Shown: positions 35,243-46,683, numbered from the stretch's first letter. The stretch is 64,000 nt of DNA from Paralithodes platypus (GCA_032716605.1 CM064580.1:37678573-37742572); one strand, 5' to 3'. The notes: generated from the letters alone by a model not told the origin. Made by a program: numbers and translations.

Positions 35243-35419
35243 ATATAAGAGAACTAATCATTAACTAGATATTAATATAAACAGATATACAAGTAGATAC
35301 AGTAAGTATATAGATAGATAGATGAAGAGACACAGACAGACAGAGAAACAAAGACAAACTTCAAACAAACAAGAGACAAGGAGAGGACAACAGGCAGACA
35401 ACCCGTTCTGAGTCTAGGC

Positions 35420-35800
35420 TTAAGGGGGGTGACCTGTTTTTGTTCTGTCCTTTTCTATCTTTATCTGGCTTGTATCCATTTGGCCCCATTCAGCCTACTG
35501 TTTTAAGACGTTTATCCCCATCCAGGTGTCAATTTCTTACTGGTGAGCGGTAGCGAGCCAGCATATTTTTTATCTTTGTTAGACAGCAGGCTAAATTTGT
35601 AAATTTTTCGATAGAAAAATTTCTCCGACGAAGCCGGATTTCTTCATATAATGCTGGCTCGCTTTCGCTGGCCAGGAAGAAGTCGACACCTAGATGGGGA
35701 TAAACGTCTTAAAGTAGTTGGCTGAATGGGGCCGAATGGATACAAGCCAGAGAAAGAGAGAAAAGGACAGAAATAACAAAAAGCAGGTCGCCCCCTTTAA
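35420..35800. mobile_element. TTAA-MITE copy 8, foldback form
   Basis: TTAA at 35420-35423 and 35797-35800. Termini GGGGGGTGACCTG and CAGGTCGCCCCC are inverted. The arms are much longer than in other copies: roughly 160 bp on each side are reverse complements (e.g. CCATTTGGCCCCATTCAGCC with GGCTGAATGGGGCCGAATGG; TGGTGAGCGGTAGCGAGCCA with TGGCTCGCTTTCGCTGGCCA). The structure is therefore an almost complete hairpin. Confidence 0.88.
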
Positions 35801-36297
35801 AAAGGCGAAGCTCATTGTAGTGAACTTTGACCTTACAGAGTGGCTGGATCAGAGAGAGAGAGAGAGAGACAGACATCGTAGTTTACAAGTCTTAACTAAT
35901 ATTTTTAACTAAGGTTTATGTGTGCATATTAAATGACTTGGGCTTCAACCTCTTGTGTGTAGGACAATATAGATAAATACAGAGTGTAAATAGATAAATA
36001 GACGGATAAATAAATATATATAGGTAGATATAGATACCGATAACTTATTGATGGGAAATAGGGTTCAGTGTATTTCATCCTTTACTCCAGTCTCTTATTG
36101 TGTAAGAAAAATAGTGATAATTTTGTTTCGTCCAAAGTCTTTTCATCTCTAGTGGGTGTGGATATGTGTTCAATTTGTTCAACAGAATTTTGTTTTTCCC
36201 TATAGTGTAAGTGAAACAGGATCACACCCTTACGTATTTTCAACCCCAGTACTGGGTAAATTATTATAAGTTTGTTTCATCTCCAAGTCTCTTTGTA
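35801..36297. other. gene-free stretch
   Basis: Short GA and GATA-like tracts at 35850-35870 and 35960-36030; nothing else. Confidence 0.55.
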
Positions 36298-36520
36298 CAG
36301 TTGGCCATATACTTGTAAGTGCCGTTCCTCTCCGTGATCTTATACATGGAAATATAATGTGCATGACTGAATTACGAGTGTAGTTTCTTATTCAGGGGTT
36401 AACTCATCTGATTAGTCAACTGATGATTAATAGAAACCACGCTCGCATTACACTCATACTTCTGTTACTTTCATACATTAGATCACGACGAAGAACAGAA
36501 CTTATGTGGCCAACTGTACA
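36298..36520. repeat. imperfect inverted repeat, arms about 90 bp
   Basis: ACAGTTGGCCATATACTTGT (about 36298) pairs with ACATAAG...TGGCCAACTGT (ending about 36520). Further paired blocks are CGTGATCTTATACATGG with its counterpart near 36470-36490, and TTACGAGTGTAGTTTC with GAAACCACGCTCGCATTACA. About 75 percent paired. Resembles a decayed foldback element. Confidence 0.6.
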
Positions 36521-36849
36521 TGTGAAATAGACATCCAGATGTATTTTCCACACACGTCGACTATGTATTATTTGGTTGTGTTACATTGGTTTGGGTTGAA
36601 TTTATTGGGATTGGTATGGGTTAGGGAATATTAAGTTGGGTAATATTTGGCTATAATATATTTGCTTTGTATTATACTCAGAACAGGTTAAGGTTAGGAT
36701 TACGTTGGGGTTGAGGTTGGGTTATATTAAAATTTGCATTCTTATTATCATCCTCATCATAGCTGTGGTGGGTCAGGCCACCATGTGTGACGTCTCGGTC
36801 TAGCATAGGTCTATAGGATTAAGGATTCTCTCAACAACATTCAACGAGG
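36521..36849. other. gene-free stretch
   Basis: TTGGGTT-rich and GGTTAGG-like sequence at 36580-36730; no gene. Confidence 0.5.
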
Positions 36850-37180
36850 CTGTCGGGGATGTCGAACGATTAAAGTAAACATTCTTCAAAATATTGGTGA
36901 TGACTGTCTTGTAATATGCAGTGGTTTGGAGAGATGAATCAACTGCTATGCTACCAAGTGTCTACGCAAGATCGTGGGTTACCATTCGTTTGGCAATGTA
37001 GTAAATCAGAGCCTAGTCTCTGAATCTAGTATGAGACTTATTGGTGAGCACCAGCTTTGGCTACATCTGCATCTGGCTCGCCTCCCTGAAGTTGGGTGGG
37101 TGACAACCTCGAGTGGAGGAGACCTCTGGAGAGACTGCGTAACTCATTGCCAAGAAATGTCGGCCGATCTTGTTTAACTG
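36850..37180 (+). pseudogene. RTE-like LINE C-terminal fragment
   Basis: A plus-strand frame encodes a TKCLRKIVGYHSFGNVVNQS-type stretch, then IGEHQLWLHLHLARLPE and WRDCVTHCQE. It resembles the C-terminal region of RTE-type LINE proteins (I-G-Y-x-N-x-x-S, R-Q-L-x-L-x-G-H-x-A-R-x-P). Short and diverged, so the call is tentative. Confidence 0.45.
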
Positions 37181-37920
37181 AATTGCTGCCTGGGGACTTG
37201 TGCATACAGACCCACGGAGTGGAGTCGAAGGGTGAGTGTAGCTACACAGTGTAGGCCCACATTGATCATAATTGAATATGCATAAGTGAACAATTGTGTA
37301 AACATTATTTGATTGAATATGGACGGCCGGAAGGGAATTGGAATATTTAGGAAAGGAGATAATGAGGAAGGAAAGAAGGAATAAAGGGGAAATGTAAGAA
37401 GGCACGTAGAAGGTAAGAAAGGGAGGGAAGGGCTTGAGAAAATAGGGAAGAAAGGTAGAGTCAGTCAGTCAGTTAATAAATCAGCAAGCCAGCCAGTTAG
37501 TCAGCTAGAATGTCTGTCAGTCAGCTAGAGTATGCGTTTGTGAATATTCAGAATAATGTACACACTCCTAGTATTGAGACACTCCTAGCCTCAGCCAACA
37601 CATTATAATAAGGGCACTACATTTATACAAGTGCCGTCACAACGAATATAGGTTTCCTCTTCTCCAAACACTTGGAAAACACTCTCACTATTTGACACCC
37701 ATCCACCAAAATAAATGAACAAAATACAGTACATCGGTGTATTAGAGTGAATGAGTGGAGACCAGTGTATTCTAATGTGTGAGTGAGTTAATCATTATGG
37801 TATGGACACTACATTTATACACGTACAGTATTGTCACCAGTAATATATAACAGCCTTTCCTCAATAATTGTACTGGTACCCATGAGTGTGTGTGTACATT
37901 TGCACGATACTGTGTATCCT
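37181..37920. other. gene-free stretch
   Basis: Purine-rich GGAAGG/GAAAG low complexity at 37320-37450 and AGTCAGTCAGTTA-type short repeats at 37460-37530. No gene recognised. Confidence 0.55.
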
Positions 37921-38135
37921 GTGGGGAGAATGTAGACACCAATTGAGCAGAGCAATACCAAGGGAGGCCCCATAGGCATGTGGTAAAGAGTTGCTGGAAC
38001 TCCTGTTTCATTTGTTTGACCTCCCTCACTGTTTCTGTTAGTGTCTTACCTATGCAGAGTATTCCAGCTAGCTCTCACACACACCTCCTACTCCTATTAA
38101 TTTCACTACACTAAACAAGCACACTACACTTCTTT
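37921..38135. repeat. dispersed repeat family, copy 2
   Basis: Same orientation as 3742-3958, with shared blocks GAATGTAGACACCAATTGAG, TTCCAGCTAGCTCTCA and TTTCACTACACTAAAC. Confidence 0.75.
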
Positions 38136-39188
38136 CATATATGCCAAAACACAATTATGTAAAAATTATCACATTTAACCTTGCCTCGCAGTCCCCAGGA
38201 GAAGGTTGGGGGTGTGGGTGGGTATAAATGCCGTCTAAGTCAACCGCCCTTAACCAGCCGACCCATCAACATGCTCTGGACTACAGCTTGTCATTCTTAC
38301 TATCCATTTTTGTAAGATTCAATGCCTTTCTTCTAATTTTCCCTCTGTTGAACACCACCTCTCCTCCAACAAACCTGATCTTCTTTTCTTCACCTTGACT
38401 CAGGCATCTGAAGCAACTGCCAGCAGCCCCTTCTCTGTATCCTACTACTTTCCCTATCCTAGTTTTCAAGCCAAAGGTGGATGTTGTTGTGTGTATGTGC
38501 ACAACAAACTCGATCTCTTGTTCCAGACTTTGACTCTTCTGAATTCTCAACTCTGAAGCCACTTTCACATAGCCGTCCCGATAGCCCCGCCCCGGCCAAG
38601 CAAACCCACACTGTCGTGTATAAATATTGACGATCACCGGACGACACTGGCTGACAAAGGCCGTGGGGCGATAGTCATCCGACCACAATGAGTAATGCCC
38701 TTTGGCATTATCTTGTATACTGTATATTGTTTTATAGTTCATGTATAGAAAATCATATTCATAATTTTTTTCTCCAGAGATATACTTTCATAATTATAAA
38801 TGGGTGAAGTCCACGAATATTCATGAGTGGACTAGAGACTATGGCATCCAAGTGTACAGGTATATTAACAGACAACTGTACTGTACATATTAATGTTAAG
38901 ATTTGTATTTGTGTAGGCCTACTCAGCTTTGTGTTTATATTATGGGTTCATGTTCATTGTTTGTGGTTTGTTTACATGTATTCCTCAATGAAACATATCA
39001 TAGCTGAGAACTTATGAGCAAGTTCAGCGAACCTCTTTTCATTCTTTGTTTCATTCATTGAATTTCACTGAGGTTCGTGGTATGTTTCCTTTCTGTTTAC
39101 GTGAGTTCCCTTTCTGACTCTCGTGACTGTGGGCAGACCCAGTGCGTGTGAGTGTGTATGTTTACTAATAGTTATGAGGTGACGACAA
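38136..39188. other. no recognised gene; one unassigned 153-codon ORF
   Basis: The minus-strand ORF 38281-38742 is the longest frame in the window that I could not attribute to a transposable element or simple repeat. The product is mixed in composition (contains GSCFRCLSQGEEKKIRF) and has no domain I recognise, no signal peptide and no Kozak-type support. It may be a gene fragment, an unknown element or chance. The remainder of the stretch shows nothing. Confidence 0.4.
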
Positions 39189-39600
39189 GGGACTGGAGTT
39201 CTCGAAAAGAGGCTGCAGTCTTGAAACTATTCTTGACTTACAGTGTGCTGGCTTAATAATCCAATAGGGTTGATAGCCTCTGAAGTCCTATTTTACCTAA
39301 AAAAAAAAGTGACGAGGTTATTTAGATTTTGGCAAGGGACTGGAGTTCTCACAGAGAGGTTCCAGTCCTGACGTTATTCCAGACTTACAGTGAGCTGGCT
39401 TAATAATCCAATAGGGTTGATAGCCTCTGAAGTCCAAATTTAACTAACTAATATATATTGATTTTGGCCAGGGACTGGAGTTCTCGAAAAAGGGGCTGCA
39501 GTCCTGACGTTATTCTTGACTTTAAGTGTGCTGGCTTAATAATCCAATAGGGTTGAAAGCCTCTGAAGTCCTATTTTAACTAACGAACTTGATTTTGGAA
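39189..39600. repeat. 135-147-bp tandem repeat, 3 copies
   Basis: GGGACTGGAGTTCTC begins units at 39189, 39336 and 39471. Each continues to GCTGGCTTAATAATCCAATA and GGGTTGATAGCCTCTGAAGT. The copies are diverged, with small indels. Confidence 0.9.
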
Positions 39601-39620
39601 GGTTAGGGAGTTGATATCAG

Positions 39621-39792
39621 TGTGACGAGTAAGGATCTCTCTTCCCCCTCTGCCTGGATTTGTTACTGTGGGGCTGCTATGCCTTCTGTATTCTCAGCTA
39701 AGTTTTATGTTGATAAGTTATTTCTGGATGTCTCTAAAGATTATAAATTATGTGTGTTAAATAGTTTTGATATTCGTTCCGACATTGTAAAG
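39621..39792 (+). CDS. candidate exon (hypothetical), low confidence
   Basis: Open from an acceptor-like GATATCAG to a donor-like AAAG/GTAGGT, one leading base plus 57 codons. The product starts VTSKDLSSPSAWICYCGAAM and ends DIRSDIVK. It lies just after the 135-bp tandem array. No family recognised, and the phase does not match the candidate exon at 33984. May be chance. Confidence 0.2.
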
Positions 39793-40089
39793 GTAGGTCG
39801 AACTTATGTGCTGTCATTGTTATATTGCATTCAATTTATGGGTATAATTCTAGTGGTGGTTCCAACTCGATTTGGGTATTAACATTATTTCCGTTATCGA
39901 TTTATAGCTTTACCTATTGGTTCTTGGTATTATAAACTGGGGCATTTTCGTATTAAAATTATACTAGGCTAAGTTGTTAGATTAGGCCAATAAAAAAACT
40001 TAATTATACCAATTCTTAGTATCACAAAAAAGGAAATGTGAAGGAAAACGAGGGAATTAAAAAAATATCTATGCTAAAATTGATTATGA
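39793..40089. other. gene-free stretch
   Basis: AT-rich; nothing recognised. Confidence 0.5.
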
Positions 40090-40300
40090 GCCGTTGCTAG
40101 AATTTTACCCGGTCATCATGTTTGCATTGGTCGTACGCTCGCTCGCAGTTAACTTCTTGTCTATTTTGATGGCTATTTTGTCTGTTATTTGCCCCCTGCT
40201 GGCAATAAACAGTATATAATGATGACAATAAGTCATGGGGGGTGAGGGCTTTATTATTGTATCCCACAGCAGTCAAAATAGACGGGACCATGATCGCGAT
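40090..40300. mobile_element. short copy of the hairpin element also found at 50918-51310
   Basis: Shares TGTTATTTGCCCC-TGGCAATA, GATGATGACA and TTATTATTGTATCCCACAG with 50942-50985 and 51285-51312, but lacks the tRNA-like middle. It appears to be a deletion derivative. The TTTTGATGGCT and AGTCAAAATAGAC pair suggests its own outer inverted repeat. Confidence 0.5.
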
Positions 40301-40452
40301 CGATCATGCGCGTAATGTAAACAAAGCCTGAATACTACATCCTTACCCATATTTTGAATCAACCATGTTGGGGTATATTTCTCTCAAGTTAATATATCAA
40401 TTTTGTTTTAAATTCAAATGGGTAAACATTTCTCTATGTTCCAGTTTTCCTA

Positions 40453-40832
40453 TCCTCAAGTAACCTATTAAGAACTGGTCAGGGGACTTGTTAGAACTTG
40501 TAGGATGTTTCATTGAAGTGCGGAAATCAGTATTTACTGAGAAATAAAAGTCTTAAAATGCGCTATGTTTTACGGGAGGGTTTGTACGCCGCCACATAGC
40601 TTGCCCCCTGCACGGCCCCGCCCACTGCCTAAAATGTTCAAATACATTAGATTAGATTAACCTAACCTAACCTAACCCTAATATAATATAACATAACATA
40701 ACATAACATTTTTGCCTGAACTAGTCATTGTTTACCTGGGAAAGAGAGGGCAGGGACCCTGGGTGACCCATAGCGCATTTTAAGACCGTTATTTCTCAGT
40801 AAATACTGATTTCCGCACTTCAATAAAACATC
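40453..40832. repeat. inverted repeat (foldback), right arm split by an LTR retrotransposon
   Basis: The left arm 40453-40568 (TCCTCAAGTAACCTATTAAG ... AAAATGCGCTATG) is the reverse complement of 40768-40832 joined to 49604-49660. The 8.8-kb Gypsy-type element was inserted within the right arm. The spacer (40569-40767) holds CCTAA repeats at 40656-40680 and an ATAAC-rich tract. Confidence 0.85.
40656..40680. repeat. short interstitial (CCTAA)n, telomere-type
   Basis: Three to four CCTAA/CCCTAA units. TTAGG is the common arthropod telomere repeat. Too short to mark a true telomere. Confidence 0.6.
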
Positions 40833-42538
40833 TGTTACGATCCATGTTCTCAAAGACACAGGGCTCTTCAACATTGGACTAGATAATGGCAAAATGCAAC
40901 AACGGTAACACTAGATCCAACCCCTGCCTTAAACACAGGAAAACAAAACACCATTACCGCCCTGAGTCGTGCCTGGACAACGAGGTATCCTATGACTCGG
41001 TAACTGGTGCACACACACTAGGCTGACGCTCGATGAAACAGCCTATTCTCAAACAGTAAAAGATTACTCGATTAGGTTACACAAATAAAAGATAGTTAAC
41101 GTGATTAATTAGCGTTACGGTAGATACTCAAATAACTGGCACTCCTGTTTTAAAGAAAGTGCAATGCTAGTCCTGCAACATCAACTGGAAACTTCTGAAA
41201 TAAGTCTGATGCTGGGAAGATGTTCGTAAAGAATCTTGAACAATTATAATGCAGAATACGGGTCACAATAAATGCTAGGACATATAGTAATAATTGGCAG
41301 GCGAATAATAAAGACTGCGCAAAGGTAGTAATGCTCGACAACTAAAGAAATGCTTCGTGACACAACGCAACAGCCTACTAGGGTTGTGCAACTCAACAAC
41401 AACCTCGGCTCAAAAGTGCAGTGAATAATAATGTTGCATACATATAATAATGGGGGCTTATCTCTAACCAGTGTCTGCTCAGTTAATAAAGTCTAGCTGG
41501 GGTATCAAGGCAGGGCAACAATGGGTGAGCATGCGGCTCGTAGCCTAACGTTGTCCGAAGGTGGTATAATGAAGATTACGTTATATGACGGGGATGCTCT
41601 CTTGATAAATCTAGGTCTCTAGTACCTAGTTCTATCCTGGCGATCCCTCAGAAGTCAACACAAAGAGGCAGCACTATGTTGTGAGGGATAGGCTATGGCC
41701 CTCTCACACCACAGCGCTGTGCTCGCAAAGAAAACCCACCCGAAGACAACTTAGGCTCCCACAGTACCTGTCGATGTCGTGCAGGGCTTAGCTAACACTG
41801 CACACATCGGAGACAACGACACAGTAACCTTACCCCCAGTCTAGCTTTAGATAACCAAACAGAATCACTCAACACCTTGCCAGGGAGACATATACCGGTC
41901 TACAACCTTCCCGAGAGAGGACACACACGGAAAAGTCCGTCTCTCCAACCTCAATAAAGCATAATACCTCCTTAACCTAATACATGGAAATATCTGAGAG
42001 CTTCGCGTACAATACGACTGGTCGACGGTGAACGTCTATGCTGAAACCAGAAGGGATGTTGAGTTTAATAAAGATTAGAGAATGAGAAAGGAGAAGTCGA
42101 GAGAGAGAAATAGTATGCAAAGTGGCGAGTATGGGGGACAGAATTGCAAAGGATGTAGACGATACGCGTGTCAGGCAAGCTCTAAGCTGGTAAAAAACAC
42201 GAGGCCGCGATGGGCAGGGACTAGTTGACCACCCGGCCGCCAACGCCGTCAGCGCCCAAGCGAGCCGCGGCATAGCTCACCCCGCTGCCAGGTGTACTCC
42301 CTCACCCTCTCTCGCTCGCCTCCCACACAAGCAACATTTATATTATAGCGAATATAAAATACAAGGCGCGGTCACAGACCAAAACAAAGACCATTTCTAG
42401 ACTGTCTGTGGCAACACGACACTAATTAAATAAAGCAGATCATTCTAGGACAACTGTAGCCCATCCCCCCATCCTGGCGAGCGCTAGCGAGCTGCAATGC
42501 CCCACGCAACCATTCTGCTAACGCCGGGAGGCGTCACA
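40833..42538 (-). repeat. 3' LTR of element G1 (1706 bp)
   Basis: Plus-strand ends TGTTACGATCC...GCGTCACA (TG..CA). It contains a 447-bp segment (about 41997-42443) missing from the 5' LTR. Near its outer U3 end (42475-42500) is a palindromic GGCGAGCGCTAGCGAGCT closely resembling the core of the TTAA-MITEs. Confidence 0.92.
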
Positions 42539-42551
42539 CCCCCCCCCAAGA
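42539..42551 (-). promoter_or_regulatory. polypurine tract of G1
   Basis: On the minus strand CTTGGGGGGGGG lies directly against the 3' LTR start TGTGACG; the primer site for plus-strand DNA synthesis. Confidence 0.85.
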
Positions 42552-43038
42552 TATGGGACACTCAACCATGAGCCCATATCTGAACAGGCAGAATGTCGCT
42601 AGAATCTGCCACTCCTAACCACTCTGCCACTCATGGAATGCAAGCTCAGTCTCCTCAAAAAAAAATACAACAACATTTATATATAAACAAATCTTATCAC
42701 CCTTCCCAAATATAATACATTAATTCATAACATCATGCTCCCAGAGCGAGCTTTAAGAAGCACAGCCTACTGAGGGAAAATCATCTGCACTCAGTACTCA
42801 GCTACAATATTATCTTAAAATTAATTATTAAAAAGATAGTTTTTATTTAATTTTTCATATTTTATTTTAATGTTGTTTTTGGCGGCTACTATAGATGTAG
42901 CCTAATTTTCGTCTAATCAAAGCCAACAACTCCTGCCCTGCGACCCTACGCTGATGCTACACACGCGAGCCAACAAGCACCAGCGCAAAAATACACCGCG
43001 AGCCAAGACAGGAGGCTATACCAACATACTGTGGTAGC
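42552..43038. other. 3' internal noncoding region of G1
   Basis: About 490 bp between the pol stop and the PPT. AT-rich with no env-like ORF. Confidence 0.7.
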
Positions 43039-46000
43039 CTACCCCGGATCCTCCACCCGCGACAAACAGTCCGCAATCACATTCTCACAACCGGCAATAT
43101 GGCGAATGTCTAAGTTGTACTCTTGCAACATGAGCGACCATCTGGTCAGCCTCATATTCCGGTTGTGGAATTGATTGAGGAATTTAAGCGGGTGGTGGTC
43201 GGTATACACTACCACGACTGGCCCATAGGCAGGAACATAGACCTCAAAGTGTCTGAGCGCTAACACGATTGCCAGCAGTTCCTTTTCAACAACCGAATAG
43301 TTTTTCTGTGCTGAATTAAATTTCTTTGAAAAGAAACTGACTGGATGCTCAAGACCTTCCTCGTCTGTCTGCAAAAGTACGGCACCAGCCCCTACTCCGC
43401 TGGCATCAGTCGCCAACTGAAATGGTCGTTCAAAGTCCGGGGCCCTGAGGATAGGGTGAGTGCATAAAAGGTGTTTAACTACTCGAAACGCCTGCTCACA
43501 CTCAGGTGCCCAGCGGAACTTTTTATCTTTAGCTAGTAGATCTGTCAAAGGAGCTAACACAGTAGAATAACCTCTTATAAAGCGGCGGTAATACCCAATC
43601 ATGCCCAAAAATCTCATGATCTGCCGCTTGGTGGTCGGCCTGGGGAACAAGTCGATAGCCTGTATCTTCTGTTGGGGCGGGCTCACCTGCCCTAACCCAA
43701 CCACAAACCCCAGATACTGCACCGTGGCTTGCACAAAGTCACACTTGCCCAGATTAACCACCAAGCCTGCTTTACCAAGTTGACTAAATAAGGCTTCTAT
43801 GTGCTCACAGTGACTTTGGAAATCGTTGTCATAAATGATCACGTCATCAAGGTAGACAGTACAGTTTGGGATGTCTGCTACGATGTCGTTCATTAAGCTC
43901 TGGAAAGTGGCCGGTGCATTTTTCAGACCATATGGCATCACGTTGCAATGGTAAGTACTGCCATCCACCACAAACCCGCACACCTCTTTAGCCCGCTCAG
44001 ACAGTGGTACTTGCCAGTAGCCTTTGACGAGGTCTACCTTGGTCAAGTACCTTGCTTTCCCGATATTATCCACACTGTCCTCCACCCGGGGAAGAGGATA
44101 TGCATTGGTGGGGGTCAACCCGTTCAACCGCCTAAAGTCAATGCAGAACCGAACTTTTCCATCAGGTTTGGGCTGCAGAGTGACAGGAGAAGTCCACCGT
44201 ACTGCCCCCTTCTCGATCAAGCCTCTCGCCAGCATATACTCCAGCTCATCCCTGAGCGCTGGGAGTTTAATTGGTGGCACCCGATAAGGTATCGACTTGA
44301 AGGGGGGGTGCTCTCCTACATCGACGTCATGCACCGCTTGAGTAGTGAGGCCGGGGTGCTCGGCAAATACAGTGGGGTATGAATCGAACAGGCGCTGCAC
44401 TGCCACCTGCTGTTCCTCCGGCAGGTGCGCCAGAGCATCATGCGCACATTGGCTCGAATTCCCCGCCCACTGATCAGCCGAGACATGACAATCCCAGTTA
44501 TCATCCACCTGATCATTGCTGCCCCCCTCTCCTTCTCCACCATGACCGCAGCAGGTCAACACAGGGACAGCTAGTGACTCAGGTGGGCGCCTCACATACT
44601 CCTTCAACAAATTAATGTGGCATAGTTGGTTACGCTTCTTCCGGTCTGGAGTGGCAACGAGGTAATCTAGATCGGAGATCTTTGACACCACCCGATAAGG
44701 CCCAGCGTACTTGGCAGCCAGAGGATGACCTGCCAAAGGCAACAGGACCAACACCTCTTGACCTACCTGAAACTCCCGGAGTTTCGCCTTAGTATCGTAC
44801 CTGTCCTTCATACAGGCCTGCGAACTCACCAAATTACGCCCGGCCAGCTCCAGACTTCTAAGCATTCTCTCTCTGCTCTCGAGGACGTATCTCAACATAG
44901 AACATGGCTTAGCGGTACCCTCCCAAATCTCCTTCACCATGTGGAGAAGGCCCCTCACCTGATGCCCGAAAACAAGCTCATTCGGACTGAAACCGAGACT
45001 CTCTCCAGGTACTTCTCTTGCCGCGAACAAAACATACGGCAGACCAAGGTCCCAATCCTTTCCGTTCTCTGCGCAATAACATCGAAGCATGCTTTTCAGC
45101 GTGGCGTGCCACCTCTCCAACACCCCTTGACTCTCCGGGTGATACGCAGAAGAGACGACAGTGCTGATGCCATGCTGAATCATAGTTTGTTTGAACAGAA
45201 TAGAGGTAAAATTAGAACCTTGGTCCGATTGCACCTCTTGCGGGTAACCATACCGCGAGCAATACAAGAGCAGGTTCCGGACAACAGTTTTCGCCGTGCC
45301 ATTTCTCATTGGATATGCATCAGGATAACGAGTGGCCACATCCATGATAGTTAATAGAAATTTATTACCGGCACTAGTAGGGGGTAGTGGTCCGACCATA
45401 TCAATGATGACCTTACTGAAGGGCGGTCCACTGACAGGAATGGGGTGCAACGGGGCTCTCGGAATTGTTTGGTTAGGTTTTCCAACCCTCTGGCACGTAT
45501 GACACCTTGCTATCCTGGTTACCACCTGCCCCTTCAACCCCGGCCACCAAAACAATTTTTCTAAAGCCGCCACCGTTTTTCTCACCCCTAGATGTCCTGC
45601 CAGTGGTATGTCATGCGCCAACCTCAGTAGGCTATCCCTGCACTCCCGTGGCACCACCAACTGGTCCACTACTCCGGACCCCTCTTGCCAACTACGTTTA
45701 GGGTCTTGAAAACGCCCATAGAGGATGCCTTCTGAATAAAAAAAATCTCCTGGCTGTGCATCACCGTCCTCGTCGAGCTCTACAGCTCCATTAGCACACG
45801 TTTGGAGCTCAGGGTCCTCTAGTTGCAACCGACGTATATCTGAGGGTGCTAAGCGATCTAACTGCTCCCGGAGCAATGCATTACCTTCCCCGATACTGGG
45901 CTGCTCCCTCTGTCTCTCTCGATGTACATAGCATTGCTGTCATGGAGACTCGTCATGCCCAGCCTCGTCACTCTCGATGACAGGCCCAGGGGCTACTCCA

Positions 46001-46683
46001 GAATTAAGTAATGGTGCTAATACTGAATCACACAGGAGAGCCGCCGAGTCAATACTCTTAAAACCAACTCCAGCTTTAGCCTCCTCCTGTTGATCGTTCC
46101 TCCGCTGGTCTGAAGACGGAGGACTAGGCTGTGACACTTTAGCTGCCCGAGCTCATGTGACAACACATGCCATGGGTTGTGTCTGGCACCGATCGACCCA
46201 CTCTTGCTCTTCCCTACTCACGTCGGCCGGCCTCTCGGCAACGACTAAGGGTAGAACCTCAGAAGCGGGCATTGCAAAGTCGTTGCCGAGAAGAAGGTCG
46301 ACGCCCTCCACTGGCAGTTTCTCCACAATCCCGACATCCAATTCACGTGCCACACCATCCACCTCCAACTCCAACCGCACCAGCGGGTATGACCGAGTTG
46401 CATTAATACCCTGCACCACCACCACCCGAGCCGCGTTTATAGGGTAGCCAGTCAAGTTTTTTATCAGAGTCTGGGAAGCACCTGTATCACGCAAGACCTC
46501 TACTCCATGCTTGCGCCCCGCCCACATCACGCAACCCCGCCCTCTATGGTCGCAAAAAACATCCTGAGCAGGGTTCGAGCCTCCCAGGTGCTTCTGCATT
46601 GGCTGTGCCTCAGCCTCTGACGAACTGCCCCGGGCAAACTCAGATGACTTCGGAGACACACCAATGTTGCAGGCCAAAGACAC
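43039..46683 (-). pseudogene. G1 protease-integrase-RT-RNase H polyprotein, two nonsense codons
   Basis: One frame of about 1215 codons, broken by TGA at 46153-46155 and 45940-45942. Aspartic protease: VLRDTGASQTLI and LLGND. Then, ahead of RT, the integrase: an HHCC zinc module (H...GHLGVRKT ... CHTC, about 45620-45480) and a catalytic core with D in IDMVGP (45400-45402), D in QSDQG (45223-45225) and E in LERWH, giving D-X58-D-X35-E. After a linker comes RT: GLIEKGAVRWTSPV, LTKVDLVKGYWQVPL and YLDDVII (43843-43854). RNase H: LATDASGVGAGAVL, VEKELLAIV, YTDHHPLKFL and CLSRV. The frame ends at 43039. From 45939 down to the end all enzyme domains are open. Host role: copies and integrates the element. 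Confidence 0.92.

Noticed and set aside
42552..43038. env gene in G1
   Set aside because: Only about 490 bp, with no ORF and no signal or membrane segments.
44024..45354. Plus-strand ORFs up to 209 codons
   Set aside because: Antisense shadows of the G1 pol frame.
45940..46155. In-frame TGA codons in G1 as selenocysteine or stop-codon recoding
   Set aside because: Two isolated TGAs in linker sequence with no conserved context; point nonsense changes are simpler.
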